The position numbers were made by a program, and so were the translations under genes. A stretch of 64,000 nucleotides of DNA from Burkholderia sp. Ac-20365 (lineage in GTDB: Bacteria > Pseudomonadota > Gammaproteobacteria > Burkholderiales > Burkholderiaceae): NCBI RefSeq assembly GCF_017104715.1, contig NZ_JAAGPI010000003.1:62001-126000 (forward strand), written 5' to 3'. This document shows, one piece after another, positions 8,760 through 16,331 of the stretch; position 1 is the first letter of the stretch, and each line of letters opens with the position of its first letter. The notes under the pieces are model-generated. The model saw only the letters and a list, made by a program, of their open reading frames with translations, did not search any database and was not told the origin of the DNA.

Positions 8760-9398
8760 TCAGCTCTTGTCGTACGAGAACTGGATGCCGGCCGTGCCAC
8801 CCGTCTGGATGAACAGGTCGATGAATGCCGGGACGGTTTCGCTACGTGCCCAGTCGCGTTGCAGCTCGCAGAACAGCTGGGCGACGCTGATCATCTTGCC
8901 GCCAGCCTGTTCGATACGACGCAGCGCGGCTTCGTGTGCCGCGACGGATGTGCCGCCGACCGCGTCGACGACGACATAGACTTCGTAGCCTTCCGCCAGC
9001 GCATCCAGCGCGGGGAACGTCAGGCAGGCTTCCGTCCAGAGAGCGGTCATGATCAACTTCTTGCGACCGGTGGCCTCGACGGCTTTGCGGAATTCGACGT
9101 CTTCCCACGAGTTGATGCTGGTGCGATCGTAAGTCGGATAATCGCCGAGCGCCGCGCGCAGTTGTGGGATAGGCGGCTTGTTCAGGCCGGTCTTCACGTT
9201 GACCGTCGAATGGACGATCGGCAGCTTGTAGGCAATTGCCGCCTTTGAGGCACCCACGATGTTGTTGATCAGCAGCTGACGGTCCATCGACGCAATGGAG
9301 TTCACCTGGACCGGCTGGTAATCGATGACGATGAATGCCGCATTTTGCGGCGTCAGAAGATGATCTTTCGCGGGGTCGCGAATCGGTTCGCTTGCCAT
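8760..9398 (-). CDS. Isochorismatase-fold cysteine hydrolase (YcaC-like)
   Basis: 212 residues. FIVIDYQPVQ carries the catalytic Asp of the isochorismatase-like hydrolase superfamily; TALWTEACLTFPALDALAEGYEVYVVVDA contains the nucleophile region (TEAC, Cys) and the alpha/beta core. The best family impression is the YcaC branch, whose substrates are not firmly known. The start ATG 9398 has GGAGG at a good distance. It reads away from a LysR regulator on the other strand, with two TGTTC-N8-GAACA sites between them, so it is likely the main regulated gene of this locus. Confidence 0.88.
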   Translation of the reverse strand: MASEPIRDPAKDHLLTPQNAAFIVIDYQPVQVNSIASMDRQLLINNIVGASKAAIAYKLPIVHSTVNVKTGLNKPPIPQLRAALGDYPTYDRTSINSWEDVEFRKAVEATGRKKLIMTALWTEACLTFPALDALAEGYEVYVVVDAVGGTSVAAHEAALRRIEQAGGKMISVAQLFCELQRDWARSETVPAFIDLFIQTGGTAGIQFSYDKS

Positions 9399-9529
9399 GT
9401 TTGCCTCCGGAACACTACGGTAAATGGAAGGGGATCCCCGTGATCGACGCGTGATGCGTCGGATCTGCATGCAACGGCAATGCTATGCGTTTGACGAACC
9501 GGCCTCCAGCCTCAGAAAAATGCCGACTG

Positions 9530-9547
9530 TGTTCTATGAGCGGAACA
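9530..9547. promoter_or_regulatory. Inverted repeat TGTTC-N8-GAACA, site 1
   Basis: Perfect TGTTC-N8-GAACA in the 213-nt divergent region between the hydrolase and the LysR gene. An identical-spacing copy is 61 nt further on. The position and symmetry fit a LysR binding site pair. Confidence 0.6.
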
Positions 9548-9590
9548 ATGGCGCGCCTGCGCGCGCTTCAATGCTCTAAGATGCCGCTAT

Positions 9591-9608
9591 TGTTCTGCCG
9601 AAGGAACA
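9591..9608. promoter_or_regulatory. Inverted repeat TGTTC-N8-GAACA, site 2
   Basis: Second perfect copy. It ends 3 nt before the LysR start codon and contains the ribosome binding site (AAGGAAC), so a bound protein would block its own expression: autorepression is likely. Confidence 0.6.
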
Positions 9609-9611
9609 GCC

Positions 9612-10508
9612 ATGGACGACCTGAACGACATCTACTATTTCGTGAAAGTGGTCGACAACCACGGTTTCACGCAGGCGGGGCGGGCGCTCAACATGCCCAA
9701 GTCCAAGCTGAGCCGGCGCATTGCCGAACTCGAAGCGAGATATGGCGTTCGTCTTCTCAACCGGTCCACACGGCATTTCTCGATGACGGACACGGGACGG
9801 GAGTTCTACGAGCACTGTGTCGCGGTGCTCGTGGAAGCCGATGCCGCACGCGAGGTGATGGAGCGAAAGCTCTCCGAGCCTCAGGGTGTGGTGCGGATGA
9901 GCTGCCCCACGACGCTTCTTGCGTACCGCATCGGCAATCTGGTTGCCGACTTCATGACGCAATACCCGAAGGTGCAGATCCTTCTCGATGCGACGAATCG
10001 ACGGGTCGACGTGCTGGGCGAAGGTCTCGATCTCGCGCTGCGAGTGCGTTTCCCGCCGCTCGAAGATAGCGGGCTCGTCATGCGTGTCCTGTCGGGAAGT
10101 CCGCAGCGTCTCGTTGCCGCACCGGCGCTCATGGAGCGGCACGGGACAGTCGCGCATCCCGCCGATCTCGCCGGTATGCCGAGCCTCGATTGGGGGCCGC
10201 AGCGCGATCATGCATGGGCGCTTGTCGGCCCGGACGGCGCGGAAGCGCGGGTGAGTCACGCGCCTCGCTATATCACTGACGATATGACCGTGCTTCGGCA
10301 GGCGGCGATCAAAGGCGTGGGCATCGTGCAGTTACCGTACATGGTCGTCGAGGATGCGCTTGCAAAAGGCGCACTGGTCGAGGTGATACCGGGCTGGAAA
10401 CCCAAAGGGGGGCTTGTTCACGCGGTCTTTCCGTCACGGAGGGGTCTATTGCCCGCGGTGCGTCAGCTGATCGACTATCTCGCCGAACACATACAGAAAG
10501 ACGAGTGA
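9612..10508 (+). CDS. LysR-family transcriptional regulator
   Basis: 298 residues. The first 60 are the winged HTH (IYYFVKVVDNHGFTQAGRALNMPKSKLSRRIAELEARYGVRLLNRSTR), of the subgroup with a short MDDLNDIYYFVKV start. The substrate-binding half follows (VRMSCPTTLLAYRIGNLVADF, then VRFPPLEDSGLVMRVL). This subgroup (CrgA/YhaJ-like) often controls oxidoreductase, pirin and isochorismatase genes in response to quinones or aromatics; that is family knowledge, not shown here. ATG 9612 follows AAGGAAC. Divergent to the hydrolase gene, with two identical-spacing inverted repeats between them. Confidence 0.93.
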   Translation: MDDLNDIYYFVKVVDNHGFTQAGRALNMPKSKLSRRIAELEARYGVRLLNRSTRHFSMTDTGREFYEHCVAVLVEADAAREVMERKLSEPQGVVRMSCPTTLLAYRIGNLVADFMTQYPKVQILLDATNRRVDVLGEGLDLALRVRFPPLEDSGLVMRVLSGSPQRLVAAPALMERHGTVAHPADLAGMPSLDWGPQRDHAWALVGPDGAEARVSHAPRYITDDMTVLRQAAIKGVGIVQLPYMVVEDALAKGALVEVIPGWKPKGGLVHAVFPSRRGLLPAVRQLIDYLAEHIQKDE

Positions 10509-10520
10509 CGCTTCGTTGAT

Positions 10521-10538
10521 CGTTCCGTCGATAGAACA
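10521..10538. promoter_or_regulatory. TGTTC-N8-GAACA-like inverted repeat, site 3
   Basis: CGTTC-N8-GAACA, 9 of 10 positions of the motif. It lies 13 nt after the LysR stop codon and upstream of the AraC-type HTH gene, which may therefore belong to the same regulon. Confidence 0.45.
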
Positions 10539-10692
10539 CTGCGTACGGCTGGACGTTTTTCACACAGATGCGACATTCCGCTTCTGGGGAATTATTGATT
10601 TAAAATCAAGATTGTTTTGGTTCCGCGCTGCTAGGCGATATTTTTGCCCAATGGCAAGATGCTATGCCTATGTGCATTGTGGTCCTCTGCGA

Positions 10693-11109
10693 ATGGAAAC
10701 AAACAGCCGTGCTCCGACGCAAGACGAACGTTGCGATACACTGATCGAGCTGCGGGACGGCCGCTCACTCAGCGAGAGCGATGTTGTAGAAGCGGCAAGG
10801 ACTCTGATGCTCGCAACGCTAGATACCGGTGCGTCGATAGAAGCTTTAGCGGCTTCCGTTCATATGTCGAAAAGGCACTTCTTGCGTCTGTTCAAGCGCG
10901 TCACAGGAACGACCCCTCACAGATGGCGTGTGAAAGAAAGAGTGCGCGGCTCCCAGAGGGATCTACGAAATCGCGATCTAAGTCTGACCGAGATAGCGCA
11001 CAGGTATGGCTTCGCCGACCACGCGCACTACAGCCGGGTTTTCAAACGGGTCGTTGGCACGTCACCAGGTGTTTGGCGCAACAGGATTACCCCCAACGAT
11101 CAGGCATGA
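10693..11109 (+). CDS. Short AraC-type regulator (HTH domain only)
   Basis: About 138 residues from ATG 10693. The conserved part is a complete AraC C-terminal domain: SIEALAASVHMSKRHFLRLFKRVTG (first HTH) and LSLTEIAHRYGFADHAHYSRVFKRVVGTSPGVWR (second HTH). No sensory domain precedes it, so it resembles the MarA/SoxS size class or a regulator that lost its N-terminal half. Other in-frame starts are ATG 10651 and an initiator at 10516; none has a clear Shine-Dalgarno. An AT-rich stretch at 10585-10620 is the likely promoter, which favours a start at 10651 or 10693. Confidence 0.65.
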   Translation: METNSRAPTQDERCDTLIELRDGRSLSESDVVEAARTLMLATLDTGASIEALAASVHMSKRHFLRLFKRVTGTTPHRWRVKERVRGSQRDLRNRDLSLTEIAHRYGFADHAHYSRVFKRVVGTSPGVWRNRITPNDQA

Positions 11110-11624
11110 GAAGGCGGCCAATCCAGAGACGGACTCGATCCTGTCCATCATCGGCCCATCAAAGGCGGGGTACGAGAGTACAAATTCTGGAGCGCGGAAC
11201 GGGTAGCCGCGCATCGTGAATCCCATTACCTGAAACTGCTGAGCTCACATGCCCGTTTTGTTCCGGAAGCCGTTTCGAGTATCGAAAGCGGCTGTTGCAC
11301 AATCGTTGGCATGGCCATCGGCTCAGGGGCGGCCGAGGTCTTGCACATGCGCGGCAGGGAAGCTCGGTCCTTCCGCAGGATCGCGAAGCTGGCAAACCTG
11401 CGTTCACTGGGTGCTTCGTCCGTCTGCAAGCGGCTACTGTTTTACCGTGGTAAATGCGGCAGGGCCGGTCGACTAAATGCAGGTCCTTAGAAAAAACACC
11501 CGAAGGCCGCACGAAACCTCCGAATATGCACGATCGGGCGGAATGTAGATTTTCCGCCCGCCGCACTATTTCCGACGTGGCGTAGCCGCGTGCGCATTAC
11601 CGCGCACGTGGCGCGTCTCAGCGG
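11110..11624. other. Intergenic region without a supported gene
   Basis: 515 nt. An open plus-strand stretch around 11230-11490 (SHARFVPEAVSSIESG...) reads like protein but has no start signal and no family I recognise; it may be a decayed gene. Minus-strand frames here lack support. Confidence 0.4.
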
Positions 11625-12107
11625 TCACAGACTACCTGACCTCTGCGGCGCAACGTCACGGGTCGCGTCCCAATAAGGCTTCTGGCGGTAGTACTCGTGT
11701 ACGGACGAACCCCATTGTGGATCCGCCATTGATGGCCAATGATCTTTGTCAAATCCCGGTGAATTCTTGATTTCATCCGCCATCAGGCCAACGAGCAAGA
11801 CTTTTTCGTCCACATTCAGCGTCAGCGCGCTCCATGGGATGGCGTGAAGGGCTGTACCCATACCGAGAAAGCCGCCCTCTGATAGCACAGCATAAGCAAT
11901 GCGTCCGCTGCGCACGTCGAGCATGATGTCCGAGATTTTGCCTACATGTTCGCCATCTGCCGTAATGACCTTTGTCCCCTCAAGTGAAGATGCAGCCATT
12001 ACGTCCGGGCCGGGGCCATCGCCAACGCCGATGCCTACGATACCTGCACCCTGCGGGTTGGCTTGAGATGGAGACGAAGCCTGCGTATTGGGATCGAGTG
12101 TCGTCAT
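11625..12107 (-). CDS. PRC-barrel domain protein
   Basis: 160 residues. After a Ser/Pro/Gly-rich 40-residue lead, the PRC-barrel is seen as AASSLEGTKVITADGEHVGKISDIMLDVRSGRIAYAVLSEGGFLGMG followed by HAIPWSALTLN. Such proteins occur in RNA processing (RimM), photosynthetic reaction centres and, as here, as small stand-alone stress-associated proteins. ATG 12107 has AGGAG 8 nt upstream; ATG 12113 would place the Shine-Dalgarno too close. Followed upstream on the same strand by another small gene, 121 nt away. In related genomes such proteins are often induced with other general stress genes; not shown here. Confidence 0.85.
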   Translation of the reverse strand: MTTLDPNTQASSPSQANPQGAGIVGIGVGDGPGPDVMAASSLEGTKVITADGEHVGKISDIMLDVRSGRIAYAVLSEGGFLGMGTALHAIPWSALTLNVDEKVLLVGLMADEIKNSPGFDKDHWPSMADPQWGSSVHEYYRQKPYWDATRDVAPQRSGSL

Positions 12108-12227
12108 GATCATGCTCCTGATGGGTAGGCTCTTCGAGGCGCAAGGCGCGTGCCGAGGGACGCGCCTTGCGGCCGGACGATGGCCCCGCGGGCTGCCCGT
12201 CCCGGCCGATTCATGGCGATCTACGTG

Positions 12228-12494
12228 TCAGTTCGCTCGGGACAGATCATGGCGCACGCTGATGACCGGGTCAGTCAACCAGTCGCTGAGCCAGTCCTTC
12301 CATTGTGTCCATCGTTGCGCATTCATCTCGAATGCTCCGGTCAACGCGCCCGTACCGTCGATATCGATCTCTGCATAAACAAGGTGGATGCCGTTCCAGT
12401 ATGCGATCGCGGTATCAGTGAGTTCCGCGACCGTGCCAGGCCCCGCGCTCTGGAGAATCGCCGTGAGCTGCTGTTCGAAGTCTTCAATTCGCAT
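12228..12494 (-). CDS. Small hypothetical protein
   Basis: 88 residues, acidic and Trp-rich (QRWTQWKDWLSDWL), no signal peptide and no membrane segment. I do not recognise a family. It is accepted because ATG 12494 has GGAGA at 9 nt and the composition is protein-like along the whole frame. It lies between the PRC-barrel and the receiver gene on the same strand. Confidence 0.6.
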   Translation of the reverse strand: MRIEDFEQQLTAILQSAGPGTVAELTDTAIAYWNGIHLVYAEIDIDGTGALTGAFEMNAQRWTQWKDWLSDWLTDPVISVRHDLSRAN

Positions 12495-12620
12495 GGTGAG
12501 GTCTCCTGTGGTTGGGCCAGGTCACCGGTGAGATGTCGCGTGACGCATTCAGGCAGCGATTCATTAACCGCAATCTTCCACCACAACCATTCAGCACCGA
12601 GGGGTTGTGGGACGAGCGGC

Positions 12621-13067
12621 TCAAGCATGATTCAAAATCTTTTGCTGCTCCACGCTACCTTCGGACGTAGTCAAGCGTGGATCCGCGCTGTGCCCCACGA
12701 TGTCCAAAACCAGCGACACAAGCGTTGCGGGTGACGTCCCCTTTCTGCAGTAGCCGTCAAGGTAACGGCTAGCCGGGTTATTCATGACGAACTGCCTGTC
12801 GGCTGCCGTAAAGGCTAGCAGGTAAGGGCGCTTGTCCGGCGTGCAATTCCAGATAGCCTCCGCCGTCGAAAATCCATCGCGCTGGGGCATCCGGATATCC
12901 AGAAGAACTACGTCGGGCATCCAGTTGTGGATGGCCTCAAGCGCGTCGCCGCAACCGCCAGCCGTGCGTGCTTCCATACCGGCCAATGCAAGGTACGTGG
13001 CGATTCCTATGGCCGATCCATGATGATCATCGATTACCAACACGCGGGCCGCTGGGTATGTGGACAT
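12621..13067 (-). CDS. Receiver-only response regulator
   Basis: 148 residues, a single CheY-like receiver domain with no output domain. VLVIDDHHGSA supplies the acidic pair (Asp13, Asp14), VVLLDIRMPQRDG holds the phospho-acceptor Asp57, LLAFTAADRQ the conserved Thr, and YCRKGTSPATLV the conserved Lys. The start ATG 13067 places the domain at the N-terminus as usual; a longer frame begins at 13130. No histidine kinase is in the window, so the partner must be elsewhere. Likely a phosphate shuttle or a protein-protein switch. Confidence 0.85.
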   Translation of the reverse strand: MSTYPAARVLVIDDHHGSAIGIATYLALAGMEARTAGGCGDALEAIHNWMPDVVLLDIRMPQRDGFSTAEAIWNCTPDKRPYLLAFTAADRQFVMNNPASRYLDGYCRKGTSPATLVSLVLDIVGHSADPRLTTSEGSVEQQKILNHA

Positions 13068-13504
13068 TTTGTGGTAGGGCGTCGCAATAACGTATTGGAG
13101 ATTTGACGTGCAATGCGCATGCCGCGGCAAGAGCGCTTTATCCTGTTCATCGCGCTGTGAGAGGCGTTCTCAATCCCATGTATTTGGGAACCCGGATTGA
13201 AGCAATTTCCGCGAGGCAGTTTTCCCGCCGAATCTCTTGTGCGACGGAAAAGCCGACAAGCCACGGCATGCCACTTGCGCATCGTTCACGTCAATGCAGA
13301 TTCGGGGACAGCGTGACGCCGGGTGGTGAATCCGTGGGCAGACCATATTTATCATGCCACTGCAAACGTTCACAGCGGATGGAAAAATCCATTCGGTATC
13401 CTTCCGTTACCGTTTGTCACGAATATGGCGTCAACGTGCGTGGGGCGTCCGCGTTAGATCGAATAGCACCGCCTAAAGCCGGTGCCTTTCCAAGGGAGGA
13501 AATC
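13068..13504. other. Intergenic region without a supported gene
   Basis: 437 nt between the divergent receiver gene and the secreted coil gene. Open frames on both strands here have no family content or ribosome binding site. Probably holds both promoters. Confidence 0.4.
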
Positions 13505-13984
13505 ATGAAGAAAATTGTCGCAGCTCTCGCATCCATCCTGCTTGTATCAACCACTTTCGCACAGACCACGGCGCCTTCGGAAGCAAATAAGGCGCAACTC
13601 AAGGCGAACGGCGAGAAGAGCGAGGCGCAGGCTACTGCAAACAAGAAGAAGGCTGAAGCTCAGAGCGACGCCGACAAGGCGCAGGCATCAGCGAACGAAG
13701 ACAAAGCTTCTGCGCAGGCTGACGCTGACAAGAAAGCTGCAAAGGTTCAGAAAGCAACCACAATGAAGGATGCGTCCGACGCGCGTGCCGATGCAGCACG
13801 AGCCCAGGCAAAAGCCGACAAAAAGAAGAGTGAGGCGCAGACAAAGGCGGACCGGAAGAAACAACACGCTTCTCACGATGCGAATGTTGCCCAGGCAAAA
13901 GCCGACAAGGAGAAGGTCGAGGCCCAAAACGATGCAAACAAGAAAGCAGCGGATGAAAAAGTTGACGCTGCAAAAAAGCAGTAA
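13505..13984 (+). CDS. Secreted Ala/Lys-rich coiled-coil protein
   Basis: 159 residues. Signal peptide MKKIVAALASILLVSTTFA is followed by about 140 residues made almost only of Ala, Lys, Asp, Glu and Gln in repeating units of the type KADKKKSEAQ and NANKKAEAQ-DADKAQ. This predicts a long, highly charged helical rod or coiled coil in the periplasm, similar in look to the TolA stalk but without membrane anchor or end domain. AGGGAGG at 13493-13499 supports ATG 13505. Function unknown; low-complexity periplasmic proteins of this kind are often stress-induced. The repeat unit encourages false hits in searches. Confidence 0.75.
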   Translation: MKKIVAALASILLVSTTFAQTTAPSEANKAQLKANGEKSEAQATANKKKAEAQSDADKAQASANEDKASAQADADKKAAKVQKATTMKDASDARADAARAQAKADKKKSEAQTKADRKKQHASHDANVAQAKADKEKVEAQNDANKKAADEKVDAAKKQ

Positions 13985-14279
13985 GCTCGACTTCGCCCGT
14001 TCTCGGCGGTAATTGAAGAACGCTCAACTGGCCGGAAGTGGCGTCGTCCGAGGCAATTGAGTGGCGCTGGCTCAGAATGCGCGGGAGCGTCTTGTAGCGG
14101 TGACTGCAAGGCGCTTTTGCGCGATGGTGGGGGCTTGGTGCCGCCTTCAATGCGAGCGCTGGGCTAACCCGGAAGAACGGATATGCTCCGCGGTTGCCTA
14201 CACATATAGCGCGACCGCTCATTACGTCTGGGCGCTTATAGTGTGCCTTTCCGCAATGCATCCAGATGTACCCTCTTCC

Positions 14280-14431
14280 AACTCCGGCAAAGCATATCCG
14301 CATCCGTTGTGGGTTGGTCGGTTGTTAGACATTGCCTAAGGGCACGAATCGTCGGGCACGCAGAGATCGTTCAGACTTTCAATCCGATTCTCGTGATAGT
14401 GGCAGGCAGCGGCAATGATTCGCAGTACTAG
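14280..14431 (+). pseudogene. Decayed fragment of the EF-Tu domain III-like gene
   Basis: DNA and protein similarity to the second half of the gene at 3502-3846: AYPHPLWVGRLLDI is read here where the intact copy has AYPHSLWVGRSLDV, then a TAA stop and a 1-nt deletion, after which IVGHAEIVQTFNPIL in the next frame matches IVGKVEIVQIFNPLI. The first half of the gene is not recognisable. The fragment shows that the family was once present at two places in this region. Confidence 0.75.
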
Positions 14432-14542
14432 ACATGTCATATGTCATCGCTGCCTTAGTCGAACGCTGCGCTCTGCCGTCGAGATCATCTGCAACGCCGA
14501 TGCCATCTATTCACTGGCGTCAAGACGTACGCAGAAACAGTG

Positions 14543-15571
14543 TCAGGCGCTCTCCCGCACAACCAGTTCATAGCCGAGATCGACGACGGGTGACGGGACG
14601 GGCTTATTGTCGATCATCGACAGCAGCAGGTTAGACGCCACGCGTCCGACTTCCGCTCGCGGCGTGCGAACCGTCGTGAGTCGTGGCACGCAATCCGCGG
14701 CCCCCGCCAGATCGTTAAACCCCACTATTGCTATCTGGCCTGGAATGTCGATGTCCTGGCGGCGCGCTTCGAAGAGCGCGCCCTGTGCGAGATCGTCGTT
14801 ACCGAAAAAAATCCCGTCGACGTCCGGCCGTCGCTGTAGTAACTGGCGAAACAGATCACATCCAAGCCCGATGGACGACGGCGCAGGAGTAAGTATCTCG
14901 AGTTCCGCGTCGTACAGTCCTTTGCGTCGCAGTGCCTCACGAAAACCCTCCCCACGCTGCATCATTCGTGAATCGAGCTGTGCCGCGACAAATGCGTTGC
15001 GCCGGCAGCCTCGCGCGATCAGATGATCTGCAACCGCTTCGCCCGCGCGTGCCTGAGAAAAGCCGACGCAGTGCACGCCTTCGGCTTTTTCGAGTTCCAT
15101 AATGTGCACGCAGGGCACGCCGCTCGCCTCGATCAGACGGCGCGCGCTTTCCGTGCGGTCGAATCCGGTCACGATGAGCCCACTCGGCTGCGCCGCAAGG
15201 TAGTGGCGGATCAGGTCTTCTTCTGCGTTGCGCGAGTAGTGCGAATTCCCGATCAGGATTTCGTAGCCGCGTGGCCGCAGCACGTTGTGAATCGATTCGA
15301 GTACGTCGACGAACACCGTATTCGACAGCGACGGGATCACGACAGCTACCGTGCCGCTGCGCGACGATGCGAGTGCACGTGCCGCGGGGTTCGCGACGTA
15401 GTTCAGTTCTGCCGCGGCGGCTTTTACCCGCTGCACGTATTCCGGTCCAACGGAACCCACGCCGCGCAGGACGCGCGACGCGGTAATCGAACTCACGCCG
15501 GCCAGTTCGGCGACGGCGTCGAGCGTCGGTCGGCCGGTGCTTCGGGTTTTCCTGGGTGTTGAGGTCGCCAT
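14543..15571 (-). CDS. gntR: LacI-family repressor of gluconate genes
   Basis: 342 residues. HTH at the N-terminus (TLDAVAELAGVSSITASRVLRG) followed by the hinge (YVANPAARALAS) and a periplasmic-binding-protein-like sugar-sensing domain (GTVAVVIPSLSNTVFVDVLESI, FFGNDDLAQGALFEARRQ). It reads away from a gluconokinase gene, and palindromes lie in front of both genes, so gluconate repression is inferred. ATG 15571 is chosen over ATG 15598 because the latter would put its ribosome binding site inside the first operator. The operator at 15581-15596 then lies 10 nt before the start codon, which predicts autorepression. Confidence 0.9.
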   Translation of the reverse strand: MATSTPRKTRSTGRPTLDAVAELAGVSSITASRVLRGVGSVGPEYVQRVKAAAAELNYVANPAARALASSRSGTVAVVIPSLSNTVFVDVLESIHNVLRPRGYEILIGNSHYSRNAEEDLIRHYLAAQPSGLIVTGFDRTESARRLIEASGVPCVHIMELEKAEGVHCVGFSQARAGEAVADHLIARGCRRNAFVAAQLDSRMMQRGEGFREALRRKGLYDAELEILTPAPSSIGLGCDLFRQLLQRRPDVDGIFFGNDDLAQGALFEARRQDIDIPGQIAIVGFNDLAGAADCVPRLTTVRTPRAEVGRVASNLLLSMIDNKPVPSPVVDLGYELVVRESA

Positions 15572-15580
15572 GATCGATTT

Positions 15581-15596
15581 AGGATAGCGCTGTCTC
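15581..15596. promoter_or_regulatory. Operator O1 of the gluconate regulator
   Basis: Near-palindrome matching 13 of 16 positions of GAGACAGCGCTGTCTC, directly upstream of the repressor start codon. The AGCGCT centre is typical of LacI-type operators. Confidence 0.7.
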
Positions 15597-15684
15597 AAGG
15601 CTTGCGCAATAGGGCTCGATCAGTGGCACCCGAAAAAGGGTGCGATACGGGCACCCGCGACGCAGCCTTAATTTTTTGATTTTT

Positions 15685-15702
15685 CGAGACAGCGCTGTCT
15701 CG
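15685..15702. promoter_or_regulatory. Operator O2 of the gluconate regulator
   Basis: Perfect 18-nt palindrome (cGAGACAGCGCTGTCTCg) ending 17 nt before the gluconokinase ATG. It would cover the promoter or the ribosome entry region of gntK. Confidence 0.85.
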
Positions 15703-15718
15703 ACCGGAGGAGGTGCAG

Positions 15719-16261
15719 ATGATCGAGCACATTTCATCGCTGGTGGTCATGGGTGTCGCGGGCTGCGGCAAGAGCAGCGTCGCTCAGGCGCTGGCCGCAG
15801 GGATCGGCGGCGTGCTGATCGAAGGCGATGCCTTTCACCCATCAGCGAATGTCGACAAGATGCAGCGCGGCATCCCGCTGACTGACGAGGATCGGGCGGG
15901 CTGGCTCGACCGGCTTTCGGAGGAAATCGAACGGGTGGCCAGTCGCGGGGAGCGCGCGGTGCTGGCCTGTTCGGCTCTCAGACAGCGCTATCGCGACCGT
16001 CTGCGCGCCGCGACTTCGTCACTGGGGTTCGTTTTTCTCGATTTGCCGCAGCCGGAAGCACTGCGCCGCGTGGCGCAGCGCGAGAGCCATTTCATGCCGG
16101 CATCGCTCGTCGAAAGCCAGTTCGCCACGCTGGAGCGGCCGGATTCCGAGCCGTTGACGCTGACCGTCGACGGCACCCGATCGCTCGCCTGCATCGTCGG
16201 AGAGGCGGCGGCGTGGTGCGGGAGCGCGCAGATTTATTCGAAATTTTTGCAGCCCGCTTGA
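15719..16261 (+). CDS. gntK: Gluconokinase
   Basis: 180 residues. Phosphorylates D-gluconate with ATP to 6-phosphogluconate, feeding the Entner-Doudoroff and pentose phosphate routes. The Walker A loop GVAGCGKSS is at residues 12-20; EGDAFHPSANVDKMQRGIPLTDEDRAGWL is the family signature for substrate binding, and CSALRQRYRDRLR follows. Length agrees with GntK enzymes. A GTG at 15713 is in frame, but ATG 15719 has GGAGG at 15707-15711, 7 nt upstream, so it is preferred. The stop codon overlaps the third operator. Confidence 0.95.
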   Translation: MIEHISSLVVMGVAGCGKSSVAQALAAGIGGVLIEGDAFHPSANVDKMQRGIPLTDEDRAGWLDRLSEEIERVASRGERAVLACSALRQRYRDRLRAATSSLGFVFLDLPQPEALRRVAQRESHFMPASLVESQFATLERPDSEPLTLTVDGTRSLACIVGEAAAWCGSAQIYSKFLQPA

Positions 16262-16275
16262 GACAGCGCTGTCTC
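16260..16275. promoter_or_regulatory. Operator O3 of the gluconate regulator
   Basis: Perfect GAGACAGCGCTGTCTC overlapping the gntK stop codon and lying 57 nt before the transporter start. It suggests a second controlled promoter for the transporter or a DNA loop with O2. Confidence 0.8.
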
Positions 16276-16331
16276 GACAAATGCAGCCAGCCATACGACT
16301 GGCGATAAGGATATTTCTTAAGGAGACCAAG

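Noticed and set aside
13505..13984. Calling the Ala/Lys-rich protein TolA
   Set aside because: It resembles the TolA stalk only in composition; it has a cleaved signal peptide and lacks the anchor and C-terminal domain.
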